Shown here: piece by piece, positions 16,232-25,010 of the stretch
Position numbering within the stretch: position 1 is the first letter of the stretch
Layout: each line of letters opens with the position of its first letter
DNA from: Sedimenticola sp.
GTDB taxonomy: Bacteria > Pseudomonadota > Gammaproteobacteria > Chromatiales > Chromatiaceae
NCBI GenBank assembly: GCA_026994195.1
Contig: JALWRH010000104.1
Coordinates: 1-41,683, forward strand
Length of the DNA stretch: 41,683 nt
Direction of reading: 5' to 3'
Made by a program: the position numbers and the translations under genes
Notes under the pieces: generated by a model
The model's database searches: none
What the model was told of the DNA's origin: nothing
What the model saw: only the letters and a program-made list of their open reading frames with translations

Positions 16232-17443
16232 TCATGATTTTGACTGCCGGTGTCGGATCCTGAGAAACGGACGCTCAACATAGCGGTAGGAAAGGGAAGA
16301 TATCAGGAGCACCGGCAACACTGCCCACAGCAGACTGCTGAACAGGGGAGCATCTTCTATCAGTCTCGGCAGCTGCGCCTGGTGCATCCATTTGATCAGA
16401 GGAAAGTGCCACAGGTAAAGGCTGTAACTGATCAGACCAAGATAAATGAGCGCACGGTTTGCCAGCAACTTGTTCGTCCAGCGGATTCCCAAGGCCAGGG
16501 CCAGCACCACCATGCCGATACACAGCCCCGCCAGGCTGTTCCAGACGAACAGTGACCAGTGCCCGCCCCAGTAGGTGAGCCCCAGGACATTGACGGCGCC
16601 AATGGGCTGCAGGGCATGGATATACCAGGACAGAGCCGCAAACCCCGACAGGCCCACCAGCAATAAAGCACCCCTCCATTGGTACAAAACGGAGACTGCA
16701 AGGCCTTTCTCCCGCGCCCGCGAGAACAGCCAAGCCCCGAGCATACCCGCAATGAACTGATCCAGACGCCCGGGCAGCTGGTTCAGCCACCAGTTCTTCA
16801 GCCCGACCGGCAGATTTTGGAGAAAAAAGCTGAACATGGAATAGCGGTAGACAAACACCAGAAGCATAGCCCCCAGGAGCAGGCGGTACCAGCGCGGAGG
16901 GATCACCGACAGGGCCATCAGGGGCAGCAGGAGATAAAAGTCGAACTCAACCGGCAGCGTCCAGTACACCGGGTTGAGCTGTGTATCGGGGCTGCCAAAG
17001 ATATTGTGAACCATCAGCAGCTGAGCCAGCACATCCCCCACCGGCGGCAGCCCCGCACCCAGCAGGAGCATGACAACCAGCAACACCAATATCTGCACAT
17101 AATACGCCGGCAGTACACGCAACAGCCTGCGGCGAAAATATTCACCCAACTTGATTGGCGGACGGTGGCCCAGCCAGGCCTGGCAAAAGGCAAGCCCCAG
17201 GACAAAGCCTGACAACACGAAGAAAATGTCCACCCCCGCCCAGCCGGTGCGCACCAGGGGGGTCAGATCCAGATGCATGCCTCCCAGGTCCAGGCCATAG
17301 GACGGCCGGCCCGCAAATCCCCACAGATGCCACAGGGCAACCCAGGCAGCGGCAATGCCACGCAATCCCGTCAGGGCATCCAGATAGATACGGGCGCTGG
17401 TGCCTTGTTTTTCAAGGGCTATTAGGTTATCGACGGAAGACAT
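16232..17443 (-). CDS. Acyltransferase 3 family membrane protein (OafA-like)
   Basis: 403 residues with about ten hydrophobic spans. Motifs of the acyltransferase-3 family are visible: LDALTGLRGIAAAWVALWHL with the catalytic His near the start, VDIFFVLSGFVL, the R-R-L-LRVLPAYYV basic segment and SYSLYLWHFPLIKW near the end. These integral membrane enzymes add acetyl or other acyl groups to sugars of O-antigen, capsule or exported glycans. No C-terminal SGNH domain is present, so this is the short type. It fits the surrounding glycan genes. No strong ribosome site was seen ahead of the ATG. Confidence 0.92.
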   Translation of the reverse strand: MSSVDNLIALEKQGTSARIYLDALTGLRGIAAAWVALWHLWGFAGRPSYGLDLGGMHLDLTPLVRTGWAGVDIFFVLSGFVLGLAFCQAWLGHRPPIKLGEYFRRRLLRVLPAYYVQILVLLVVMLLLGAGLPPVGDVLAQLLMVHNIFGSPDTQLNPVYWTLPVEFDFYLLLPLMALSVIPPRWYRLLLGAMLLVFVYRYSMFSFFLQNLPVGLKNWWLNQLPGRLDQFIAGMLGAWLFSRAREKGLAVSVLYQWRGALLLVGLSGFAALSWYIHALQPIGAVNVLGLTYWGGHWSLFVWNSLAGLCIGMVVLALALGIRWTNKLLANRALIYLGLISYSLYLWHFPLIKWMHQAQLPRLIEDAPLFSSLLWAVLPVLLISSLSYRYVERPFLRIRHRQSKS

Positions 17444-17610
17444 AGCTTAACTGCTGAATGCCGGAAACGACTGTGCCGGAAGACCAGGCTTCCGGCACAA
17501 GATGAAACATTCCGCAGCTGAGGTAATTTCCAGGCTAAGTCTCAATGAATCCTCTAGAAGCCTGTCCGACTCAAGCTGATCTAATGCGGCAATGGAGAAA
17601 ACCTGCCCGC

Positions 17611-17670
17611 AGGTCGGGCTTCAGCCCGACAACAGCCACCGAAGGGCGATGTCGGACTGAAGTCCGACCT
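17611..17670. repeat. REP-type element pair in inverted orientation (BIME-like)
   Basis: AGGTCGGGCTTCAGCCCGAC (17611-17630) and the inverse copy ending at 17670, whose reverse complement is AGGTCGGACTTCAGTCCGAC, lie 20 bp apart. Each is itself an 8-bp stem with a 2-nt centre (17613-17630 and 17651-17668). This is the build of REP elements mobilised by RAYT transposases. The pair lies between the ends of the acyltransferase and the S74-domain gene, a typical REP position, and could also protect or end transcripts. Confidence 0.8.
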
Positions 17671-17718
17671 ACAGGAAACCAGTGGCCTAGGTGTATTTCC
17701 ACACCAATATACATAGAT

Positions 17719-18465
17719 TCAGGGCTGGCGCAGGGTGGCGGCCCGTAGGGCGGGCTTTCTTTCCTGAATCAGCTTGACAGTTATCGCTTCCAGGGCCTGC
17801 ACGCGAGCAGCCAGTTCTTCCTGCCGGGCAAGACGTCTTTCGAGTTCCCGGATACGCGCCTCTTTTTCTTCCAGCCGTTCGCTCAAAGCCTTTGCTGCCG
17901 CCAGAGAGACGCCGGCAGCGTCCACCATGGAGATACGTTTGTCCGAATTGCCCAGACCGAAAGCGGCATAGAAATCCTGGGCCATGGGACCGATATGACG
18001 CTCTTCAGGGCTGGATTTATAACTCCAGGCACTCACGGGCACCTGCTGCAGTTTTTTCAGCACATCCTGGGTATCGATGGCCTCGAAAGCTGTTTTAGCG
18101 TTGCGATCAGAGGTAAGCTCAACATTGTTCGCCGTAACGGTTCCGGTAACTTCCATGTTGCCATCGGCAGTCATATTCATCCCGGCATTTCCATTCATGA
18201 TGCGGAAGCGGCTGTCGTTGCTGATGACCCACTGAATCCCTGAATCTCTGTTCAGCAGTCCCAGCTTGACGCCATAAGAATTTTCCAGCAACAGTTCCGT
18301 GGAGGTGCCGGATGCATCGTCCCTGACCACGTGCAGCGCCGCCTGGGGATCATTGGTGCCGACCCCCACATCACCGCCAGCGGTCACATAAAAGCTTTCC
18401 GCTGCCATTGCCAGGCTGGAAGCCCCCAGCAGCAGGGTCGCCAGAACCAAACCTTGTTTCTTCAT
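17719..18465 (-). CDS. Secreted protein with S74 intramolecular chaperone (self-cleaving) domain
   Basis: 248 residues from ATG 18465, chosen over GTG 18477 because GGAGAGAG lies just ahead of it. The signal peptide ends near SLAMA. A short beta-rich region (GDVGVGTNDPQAALHV) resembles the stem of phage tail-fibre and endosialidase proteins. The S74 domain follows, with SDRNAK giving the Ser119-Lys124 dyad (spacing of 5, as in endosialidase Ser911/Lys916), IGPMAQDFY and the closing V-D-x-x-G-x-SLAAAKAL. The C-terminal ~45 residues form a coiled coil. In relatives this domain trimerises the fibre and then cuts itself off. Here it is on a chromosomal secreted protein with no phage genes nearby. 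It shares direction with the gene at 18524. Confidence 0.85.
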   Translation of the reverse strand: MKKQGLVLATLLLGASSLAMAAESFYVTAGGDVGVGTNDPQAALHVVRDDASGTSTELLLENSYGVKLGLLNRDSGIQWVISNDSRFRIMNGNAGMNMTADGNMEVTGTVTANNVELTSDRNAKTAFEAIDTQDVLKKLQQVPVSAWSYKSSPEERHIGPMAQDFYAAFGLGNSDKRISMVDAAGVSLAAAKALSERLEEKEARIRELERRLARQEELAARVQALEAITVKLIQERKPALRAATLRQP

Positions 18466-18523
18466 CACTCTCTCCACTACTCAAAATAAGGATTCAATCA
18501 AATCCTGCGCCGGAATGCGGCCA

Positions 18524-19513
18524 TCAGTCATCGACGCTCAGCTCCAAGGGTACGACCCTGAATTCACTGCCCGCCATCACTTTGAATGGCCCCCAGATAC
18601 TCAGTTCCCTGCCGCTGTCCACAGTAAAACTGCTACCGCCCTTGACGGAGACCGGCCCCAGCAGCGCAATGCTTTGGGTCGCATAATAATCCGCCACTAT
18701 TGCTTCATCCGGCGGATAAGACAAAGGCTCGTGATAATCACCACCAAACACCACATCCGCCACCACGATGTAATCCGGCCTGGGCAGTTCACAGGTGACA
18801 TCCTGACGGTAACGGGCGCCGGAAATGCTCACGGTTTCCCAGTTTGCATCACCGTTGACCAGGCATTCGTCGGTAGCGGCCAGGGCATTGTCCGGATCCA
18901 TGGGATCAGGAATCAGGTCGCCATCACTGTCGCCAAAACAACTGCCCTGGGCCTTCACCACGATATTGCCCTGGGCATCCATACTCATGGACTTGAAGGT
19001 GCAACTGCGCTCAACCGGGCCATCCCTGAGCACCATGGCTCCACTGGAATAGCTTACCGGTCCTTCCTTCATTGCAGAGGCGCATACACTCCCATCCAGG
19101 TACAACACCCCGGAACCGCTCTGGGAAACGACATCCGTTTCACAATTCATTTCATAGTCATCATCCTGCAACACGAATGCGACCGGCTGGGCGATGACAC
19201 AGCTGTTGGAAGCGGTGACGGTCACACGCCCCGCAGCATCCATGCGCAACGAAGAAAATCCGCAGCGCTTTTCGCCCAGCACCAGTTTGTCATCGTTGAC
19301 GGGATTGTTCTCGACAGCATTCAGACACCCGGGATTGTTGACAATCACGTCCCCCCACTCATTTTGGGTGAGGCCGTCCACTTCGCAGGCAATCACATCA
19401 CCCGCGGAGTCCTCGATATATATCTGCATGGACGCCTGAGCGTTGCCCGCAAGAAAGAATCCGCCAACAGCCAGAAGCAATGCCCGGATCAGGCCAGGGA
19501 AATATTTATTCAT
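18524..19513 (-). CDS. Secreted protein with duplicated Cys module and Ca-binding-like loop
   Basis: 329 residues from ATG 19513; the longer in-frame start at 19606 gives a non-signal N-terminus. A signal peptide ends at GNAQA. Two copies of a module are visible, with the shared pattern C-x-F-x-S-(L/M)-x-M-D-A-x-G-x-(V/I)-x-V-x-A-x-x-S-C (RCGFSSLRMDAAGRV.. and SCTFKSMSMDAQGNI..). Then comes an Asp-rich loop, GDSDGDLIPDPMDPDN, like a thrombospondin type-3 calcium repeat. The last ~50 residues are a beta-rich stretch (LLGPVSVKGGSSFTV..) like those closing other secreted surface proteins. I do not recognise a family name. It is likely co-expressed with the S74 protein 58 bp downstream. Confidence 0.8.
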   Translation of the reverse strand: MNKYFPGLIRALLLAVGGFFLAGNAQASMQIYIEDSAGDVIACEVDGLTQNEWGDVIVNNPGCLNAVENNPVNDDKLVLGEKRCGFSSLRMDAAGRVTVTASNSCVIAQPVAFVLQDDDYEMNCETDVVSQSGSGVLYLDGSVCASAMKEGPVSYSSGAMVLRDGPVERSCTFKSMSMDAQGNIVVKAQGSCFGDSDGDLIPDPMDPDNALAATDECLVNGDANWETVSISGARYRQDVTCELPRPDYIVVADVVFGGDYHEPLSYPPDEAIVADYYATQSIALLGPVSVKGGSSFTVDSGRELSIWGPFKVMAGSEFRVVPLELSVDD

Positions 19514-19661
19514 CGAATAGCACCAAGAATACCCCTCTACAACAAAACATGTGCGCCCAATACCATGGAGCTGAACATATAGTACTGTTTTGACAGGAAC
19601 AATCAAGCTTCATGAGGGACACAGAAAACCTTTGTGACAGCAGTCACGCCGCTGTGAAGCC

Positions 19662-21863
19662 TCACTCCCGCCTGAGCTCATGCAGGGGTTTGCGGGACAG
19701 TTTGCGTTTCAGTTTTCTCTGCACACTGACAGGCACCAGGCGGGATACCAGGCGGCCTACCCGCCCCTGGCGCAACGACAGCAGATGAATCAGCAGTTGC
19801 TCGCGGAATCCCCGGTTACCCTGGCCTGCCTGGGCACGCCGGCTCTCCCGCAACAACTCATCGAGCCAGCTGTTTGCAACCGGAGCGGGCATCTCCATTT
19901 CGGCTGCTGCCGGGTCGGGCAGATAGTCTTGGCGATAGAAACCGGAGCCGGATTCCGGCCAGGGCTGCGCCTCCCAGGGGAAAGGGCCAGGCTCCCTCTC
20001 CGGCAAGCTGCCGGCTGCTTGCATGAACCAATCCAGCCAGTCTGCCGTGGATGACTCCCAGGACCGTATCCAGCTCAAAGGCCGTCCCTGCAAGCGCTCG
20101 GGAAAGGCGCCCAGATCCGGAGCAACCAGGGGCAGGCCGGTGAGCAGAATCTCACTCAGGGTGTAACTATAAGTTTCAGGCCACAAAGCGGTAAACCAGA
20201 CCAGATCCGGCTGGATGCGCTCCAGGTGTTGCATAAGATCCGCTTCCGCATAGGCGCCATGCTCCACCACAGCGACATCCAGGGGACGGTAAGCATAACC
20301 CAGAAGATGAAATTCCAGGGGCAGTTCACGGCGGCGCGCTTCCACGGCAACAGATTCCAGTACATCTGCGCCTTTTTCCGGACTCAGCGCCCCCAGAACC
20401 AGTACCCGCAAAGGACGCCGCTCCCCGGCCACAGGGTTGATACTGGGCGGCCAGGGCATGTGCTGTTCGCTATCCGGATGCCAGGCCACATGATAGGAGG
20501 CATCCGGGAAATAGCGCTGGTATTCATTCACTGTCCAGGCGGAAGGCGCAATAACCCTTTCCGCGCCATACAGCAAGCGCTTCTGGTTTTCCTGCCATTC
20601 CTCCAGGCTCACCGTCAGGGGATAAGCGCTGGACTGGGTCTGGAGATCCGGAGTGTAACGCCCCCGGGCATCCGTCTGGCTGGGATGGGCGTTGATGAAA
20701 TAGTAGTCATGCAGGGTCACATCGAAAGGCAGGCCCAGGTCATCCGGCAGACCCCAGAGGCAGGTTTCCAGGCCCAGGGTGTGGTGAAAGTGAATCCGCT
20801 GCAGACCCAGACTGCCCAGCAGCCGCACCAGCTGCGGATACATGGCCGGCAGATCGAAAAAGAGTTTCGGCGCTTCATCGTCGCAGCCAAAGGCCAGTTC
20901 GATGCCCAGGCCCTCCACCGGTCGGATCACCAGACTGTCCATCTGCGCGGACAGCCATTCCGACAGCTCCCGGATATGCTTTTTGGTGCCGCCGCCCAGA
21001 TGATGGGTGAGATGCAGCACCTTTTTCCTTGGAGAACGCCGCAGCATCTCCAGCAGCACCCGCACACGATAAGCCAAGGCGGGATCTTCATGGACATGCT
21101 GTTCCACCAGGAGATGGTAGTCCGGATGCAGCTCCCGGAGAATCTCCTGGGCCCGGGCTATGCGCGCTTCCTGCTCATGGGAGAAACTCACCCCTCCTTC
21201 ATGGAACACGAAGGTATCGCAGCACAGGACATTGCGCCATCCCAGGGCCGCCGCGCGGCGGCAGAAATCATTTTCTTCGCCATAGCCCCTGCCAAAGCGC
21301 TGTTCATCGAACAGGCCGGTTTGTTCCAGGCAGTCCCTGCGTATGTACTGGCAGAACCCCACGCCTGTGGGTATATCCACCTGTTCGCCGGCATTGACCT
21401 CAGCAAACACATGATCCAGCTCCGCCAGGGGCCAGTGCTGCGGCAGATCGCTGGACTGGCAGAAACGGGGAAAACTGCAGATAGTGGCATTGTTGGAGAA
21501 CGGCGTAACCGTGCCAATGCGGTCGTCCGCATAGGCTGCCGCCACCAGCCGGTCCAGCCAGTCGTTGGCCACCTCCGTGTCACTGTTGAGCAGCACCACA
21601 TCGTTGTCCCGGCTCAGGCTCATGCCACGGTTCACGGTTCCCACGAATCCAAGATTCCGGGGATTCTCCAGAAGCAACACCTGCTGATGCCTGGCGGCGA
21701 CAGATTTCAGGTAATCCCCCATGGCGGGGTCCGGAGATGCATCATCGATGATGACCAGCCGGTAGTCTGTCTGCTGAGGACAGGCCAGCACAGAGTCCAG
21801 GCAGCGCTGCAAAGCTTCCCGGCCTCCATATACCGGCACGATCACGTCAATCTGGCGGCTCAT
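19662..21863 (-). CDS. Two-domain glycosyltransferase (GT2 plus GT4-like)
   Basis: 733 residues. The N-terminal ~280 residues are a GT-A family 2 domain: IDVIVPVYGGREAL, LVIIDDASPDP, NPRNLGFVGTVNRGM, VVLLNSDTEVANDWLDRL (DXD-like) and a C-x-R-R-AA segment with E-x-DF. The rest is a GT-B fold: HLTHHLGGGTKKHI, VIAPSAWT, VLVLGALSPEKGADVL and YSYTLSEILLTGLPLVAPDLG with the conserved Glu of GT4 enzymes. Such fusions make two linkages in a growing glycan. The start ATG overlaps the sulfotransferase stop by 4 bp, so the two are coupled. A small hairpin at 19634-19647 may help to end the transcript. Confidence 0.92.
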   Translation of the reverse strand: MSRQIDVIVPVYGGREALQRCLDSVLACPQQTDYRLVIIDDASPDPAMGDYLKSVAARHQQVLLLENPRNLGFVGTVNRGMSLSRDNDVVLLNSDTEVANDWLDRLVAAAYADDRIGTVTPFSNNATICSFPRFCQSSDLPQHWPLAELDHVFAEVNAGEQVDIPTGVGFCQYIRRDCLEQTGLFDEQRFGRGYGEENDFCRRAAALGWRNVLCCDTFVFHEGGVSFSHEQEARIARAQEILRELHPDYHLLVEQHVHEDPALAYRVRVLLEMLRRSPRKKVLHLTHHLGGGTKKHIRELSEWLSAQMDSLVIRPVEGLGIELAFGCDDEAPKLFFDLPAMYPQLVRLLGSLGLQRIHFHHTLGLETCLWGLPDDLGLPFDVTLHDYYFINAHPSQTDARGRYTPDLQTQSSAYPLTVSLEEWQENQKRLLYGAERVIAPSAWTVNEYQRYFPDASYHVAWHPDSEQHMPWPPSINPVAGERRPLRVLVLGALSPEKGADVLESVAVEARRRELPLEFHLLGYAYRPLDVAVVEHGAYAEADLMQHLERIQPDLVWFTALWPETYSYTLSEILLTGLPLVAPDLGAFPERLQGRPLSWIRSWESSTADWLDWFMQAAGSLPEREPGPFPWEAQPWPESGSGFYRQDYLPDPAAAEMEMPAPVANSWLDELLRESRRAQAGQGNRGFREQLLIHLLSLRQGRVGRLVSRLVPVSVQRKLKRKLSRKPLHELRRE

Positions 21864-23047
21864 TTCTGTTTGTCCAGGGACAGCAGCTTGACGGCCAGGC
21901 GGATCACGGGATGCAAGCGGATAACCCGCAGATGATCGAGTTCCTCCTGCATGTGTGCCATGAGCCTGTTGGCCTCCTGCAGCTGCTGATCCCGCTCCTT
22001 CACTACAGCACCGGCATGTTCCAGTTCGGCAGCCAGTTGCTGCAGCTGCTGATCCCGCTCCTCAACGATCTTTCTCGCATATTCCAGGTCTTTGGCCAGC
22101 CTGGACAGGGCTTCGTCCTTCTCGTGAACGGTATCGAGAGCCTGCTGGTGTTTGTCACCCATGGCCTGCAATTCATTGTTCACCTGGAACAGGCGCGCAT
22201 TGCAGGTCTCAAGACCATGCCCCAACGCCCCGCCGCCGGCCAGCAGGGATTCGAACTCTTCCCACAGCAGATCCAGGCTCTGCATATCCAGGGGATCCTT
22301 CTGCAGCAGGCGGTAAGCCTGAGCCGCCATACTCACTACAGGCATGCTTTCCCCCTGAAAACGGCTGTGCTGGTGGCGAAGTCCCGGATCCACCTCTGCA
22401 TCGATACGGGGCGCGGCGTCTTCCAGGGGCACAGGCCAGGATACCCCCAGATCCTGTTCCAGGCGCCGGACAACCGGGTGCCAGTCATCGAGAAGCTGCG
22501 CATAGTCCAGGATAGAGCGGCGCAGATCCCGGCTGTGGCGTTCACTGTCCCCGCTGTAACGCAGCCACAGCAGATTGGCACTGACCGGATCCAGGGGATC
22601 TCTTCGGCACAGGGAAGCCGCCACTTCCCAGGGGGCGCGCAATGCCAGCACCACCAGCGGGCGGAATCCCTGGGCCTCTGCAGCCTGTTTCCAGAAAGGC
22701 AGGGTGAGGCACAGGCGGGGATCCTTGAGCACCGCCAGGGAAACCGAAGCAAAGGCCGATGCAAGAAACTGCTGCGCCCTGTGTTGCAGGTCCTGCACAG
22801 AAGCACGATCCCAGCAATTCTCATCCAAGGGCAGAAAGTCGTACCAGTGGCGGCCCAGCTCCGCGAGCAATGTCTCGTTGATGGCTACCAGTTCCTGGTG
22901 TTCCCAGAATCCCTTGGCGTTGACCCCTTCCTGGGCTTGTAGCAGATCCTCACCGACTTCAGCGCCCAGAAGATTCAGTACCCGCGCAAGAACCGAAGTG
23001 CCGCTGCGGTGCATGCCAACCACCAAGATCAACTGCTTCTCAGCCAT
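21860..23047 (-). CDS. Sulfotransferase family protein with C-terminal coiled coil
   Basis: 395 residues from ATG 23047, which has a GAGG ribosome site 6 nt upstream. The N-terminal GMHRSGTS (11-18) is the PAPS 5'-phosphosulfate loop, and LRAPWEVAASL near residue 160 is in the place of the 3'-phosphate motif. This indicates transfer of sulfate from PAPS to a carbohydrate hydroxyl. The last ~120 residues form a coiled coil rich in Gln, Glu and Leu with a repeated K-x-R-D-Q-Q-L-Q pattern, probably for oligomerisation or docking. It heads a coupled pair with the two-domain glycosyltransferase and is divergent from the GT-A-like gene. Sulfation of a surface glycan is the likely role; the acceptor is unknown. 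Confidence 0.88.
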   Translation of the reverse strand: MAEKQLILVVGMHRSGTSVLARVLNLLGAEVGEDLLQAQEGVNAKGFWEHQELVAINETLLAELGRHWYDFLPLDENCWDRASVQDLQHRAQQFLASAFASVSLAVLKDPRLCLTLPFWKQAAEAQGFRPLVVLALRAPWEVAASLCRRDPLDPVSANLLWLRYSGDSERHSRDLRRSILDYAQLLDDWHPVVRRLEQDLGVSWPVPLEDAAPRIDAEVDPGLRHQHSRFQGESMPVVSMAAQAYRLLQKDPLDMQSLDLLWEEFESLLAGGGALGHGLETCNARLFQVNNELQAMGDKHQQALDTVHEKDEALSRLAKDLEYARKIVEERDQQLQQLAAELEHAGAVVKERDQQLQEANRLMAHMQEELDHLRVIRLHPVIRLAVKLLSLDKQK

Positions 23048-23165
23048 CCCTGCCTCACCCGGCTCCATGCATCCGCGGGAAGGCGGGCAAGGAAACTGTC
23101 AACGGATTCATGTAAGCTTTGCACATACCCCGTGATGATACGTGTTTTTGCACGCCAGATGAATC

Positions 23166-25010
23166 ATGAGTAACAGCGGCAGCTACAGTTATTCCTTCAG
23201 CTACAACCTGACCCCGGATCCAGACGCCGACACCCCCGCGGAAGATCTGTTGGCTTTCGATGCCTGCCACGAATATCCCCTACCTCAGGGACAGATGCTT
23301 CTGCGCAGTCCGGTCACAGGCCGCCAGTCCGTGGTCACCCATGATGTGCTGTTTTCCCTGCACCAGTGCCATCAGTTCAAAACACTGAAAGAACACAACC
23401 TGCACTTGCAGAAAACCATTCCCGAACTGTCCGGGCAGACGGAAGACATCAACCAGGTGCTCAACAGCGTATCCCGCATGGGGCTGATGCTTTCGGCCAG
23501 GAAGAAAGCAGAAGAACTCAAGCCGGCAGCATCGGCAACCGAGGAAGCGCGAAGCCACTGTTACTGCATACTCACCTGCGACCGTCCGGAGGCTGTCTCA
23601 CGGTTACTCGATAGCTTGGCGCAAAACCACCGGTTTCAGGACACCAACCGCTACTTCCTGATCGATGATTCCCGCCAGGCCGGCCACCAGCAGACCAACC
23701 GGGCGTTATGCGAATCCTTGTCCCGGGACCAGGGAATCGAACTTCTGTACTTCGGGCAACAGGAACAGAACGATATTCAGAAACGCCTCGAACAGGCATT
23801 GCCGGAACACCGGGAAGGCATTGAGTTTCTCCTTGGAACCCAGGATCGAGACAAAGCCACCTACGGCCGTTCACGCAACTGGGCACTGCTCCTGGGCGCA
23901 GACAGCAGACTCATACTCATGGATGACGATGCCCTGTTCCAGCGCATCCGCGCACCGGAAGGATCTTCCGGGGCAATACTTACCTCGGCCATTCGTAGCG
24001 CCAGGTTTTTTTCCGGCCCCAGAGACTGGGAAGCCCTTGCCGACCCGGAAAACCGGGATCCCACTGCCCGTGAGTTCACCGCTGCTCTTGGAAAAACCCT
24101 GCCGGAAGCCCTGGCACTGATCAGCCGGGAGGAACTGCCTCCCGAAGCCTTTCGCCAGCTGAATGCGTATGACTATGCACAGTACGCAGGCAACTCCCGG
24201 GTCTTGATCACATCCTGCGGCAGCGTAGGCGATCCCGGCACCTCCGGCAACACATGGCTCTACCTGCTGGACAGGGAATCCCGGGAGAACCTGTATGCGG
24301 ATGAAGCCGCCTACCGGCGTCATCTATTGGAACGTAATCTGTGGTCCGGAAGAAAAGATTATGCTTTTCTCAACAGCTTTGTGCTCATATCCCAGATCAC
24401 CGGGATAGACGCCCGGGAGTGCCTGCCACCTTACTTTCCACTTCAACGCAACGAAGACCTGCTGTTTGGCGAAATGCTGCGCTACCTGCATCCTTTCGCA
24501 CTCCAGTTGGATCTGCCCTGGGCAGTGCCTCACCTCCCTCTGGAAGAACGCCGTTGGAAAGAAAACCTGGCCATGAAACCTCCTCACCATGGTCTTCTTT
24601 CTTTCTCTGCAGAGATGCTGGGGCGACAACGGGAACAGAACCCGGCGCTCACTCCCGGCAGACGCCTGCAATCTCTGGCGGATCTGTTTTACTGCCTGGC
24701 AGAATCCAGCGATCAGGCGTTGCTCAACCAGCTGGCGCAAACCACCTTGCGGCACACCACCGCCCATATCCAGCAGATGAGTGATATTCTCGACGATAGC
24801 CCCGAAGCCCCCGGATACTGGCGCCATGACCTGCAGGCCGTCGTTCAGAATCTGCAACAGAGTCTGACCCGCCCCACCCCCGAGGGTTTTGTCGATATCA
24901 GCGGTGATCCGCTGGCTCAGAGGGAAACCGCGAGGCAGTTGTGGCAGGCGTATGCCAAAGGCCTGGAAGCCTGGATTGCATGCAGGGAATGGGCGCAGCA
25001 GGCGCTATGA
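23166..25010 (+). CDS. Putative GT-A glycosyltransferase with Tyr/Ser-rich N-terminus
   Basis: 614 residues. The first 14 are GSYSYSFSYNL-like. Residues ~40-110 (GQMLLRSPVTGRQSVVTHD through MGLMLSA) look like a small alpha/beta domain that could be PqqD/RRE-like; this is uncertain. Residues ~133-260 have GT-A features: ILTCDRPEAVSRLL, FLIDDS, TYGRSRNWALLLG and a DXD-type MDDDALF (252-258). The remaining ~350 residues are mainly helical with no motif I know. It has no signal peptide or membrane span, so it should be cytoplasmic. It is the only plus-strand gene in the glycan region; it shares a short divergent spacer with the sulfotransferase gene and its stop overlaps the ABC ATPase stop by 6 bp. 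Likely glycosyltransferase, acceptor unknown, possibly a peptide or protein. Confidence 0.78.
   Translation: MSNSGSYSYSFSYNLTPDPDADTPAEDLLAFDACHEYPLPQGQMLLRSPVTGRQSVVTHDVLFSLHQCHQFKTLKEHNLHLQKTIPELSGQTEDINQVLNSVSRMGLMLSARKKAEELKPAASATEEARSHCYCILTCDRPEAVSRLLDSLAQNHRFQDTNRYFLIDDSRQAGHQQTNRALCESLSRDQGIELLYFGQQEQNDIQKRLEQALPEHREGIEFLLGTQDRDKATYGRSRNWALLLGADSRLILMDDDALFQRIRAPEGSSGAILTSAIRSARFFSGPRDWEALADPENRDPTAREFTAALGKTLPEALALISREELPPEAFRQLNAYDYAQYAGNSRVLITSCGSVGDPGTSGNTWLYLLDRESRENLYADEAAYRRHLLERNLWSGRKDYAFLNSFVLISQITGIDARECLPPYFPLQRNEDLLFGEMLRYLHPFALQLDLPWAVPHLPLEERRWKENLAMKPPHHGLLSFSAEMLGRQREQNPALTPGRRLQSLADLFYCLAESSDQALLNQLAQTTLRHTTAHIQQMSDILDDSPEAPGYWRHDLQAVVQNLQQSLTRPTPEGFVDISGDPLAQRETARQLWQAYAKGLEAWIACREWAQQAL

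Noticed and set aside
18515-19582. Long plus-strand open frame opposite the duplicated-module protein
   Set aside because: The minus-strand frame has a signal peptide and repeats; the plus frame has no recognisable pattern.
19513-19606. Longer N-terminus for the duplicated-module protein
   Set aside because: Starting at 19606 would bury the signal peptide after a non-signal stretch.
20226-21935. 569-residue plus-strand frame opposite the two-domain glycosyltransferase
   Set aside because: The glycosyltransferase motifs on the minus strand are unambiguous; the opposite frame is His/Gln-rich noise.
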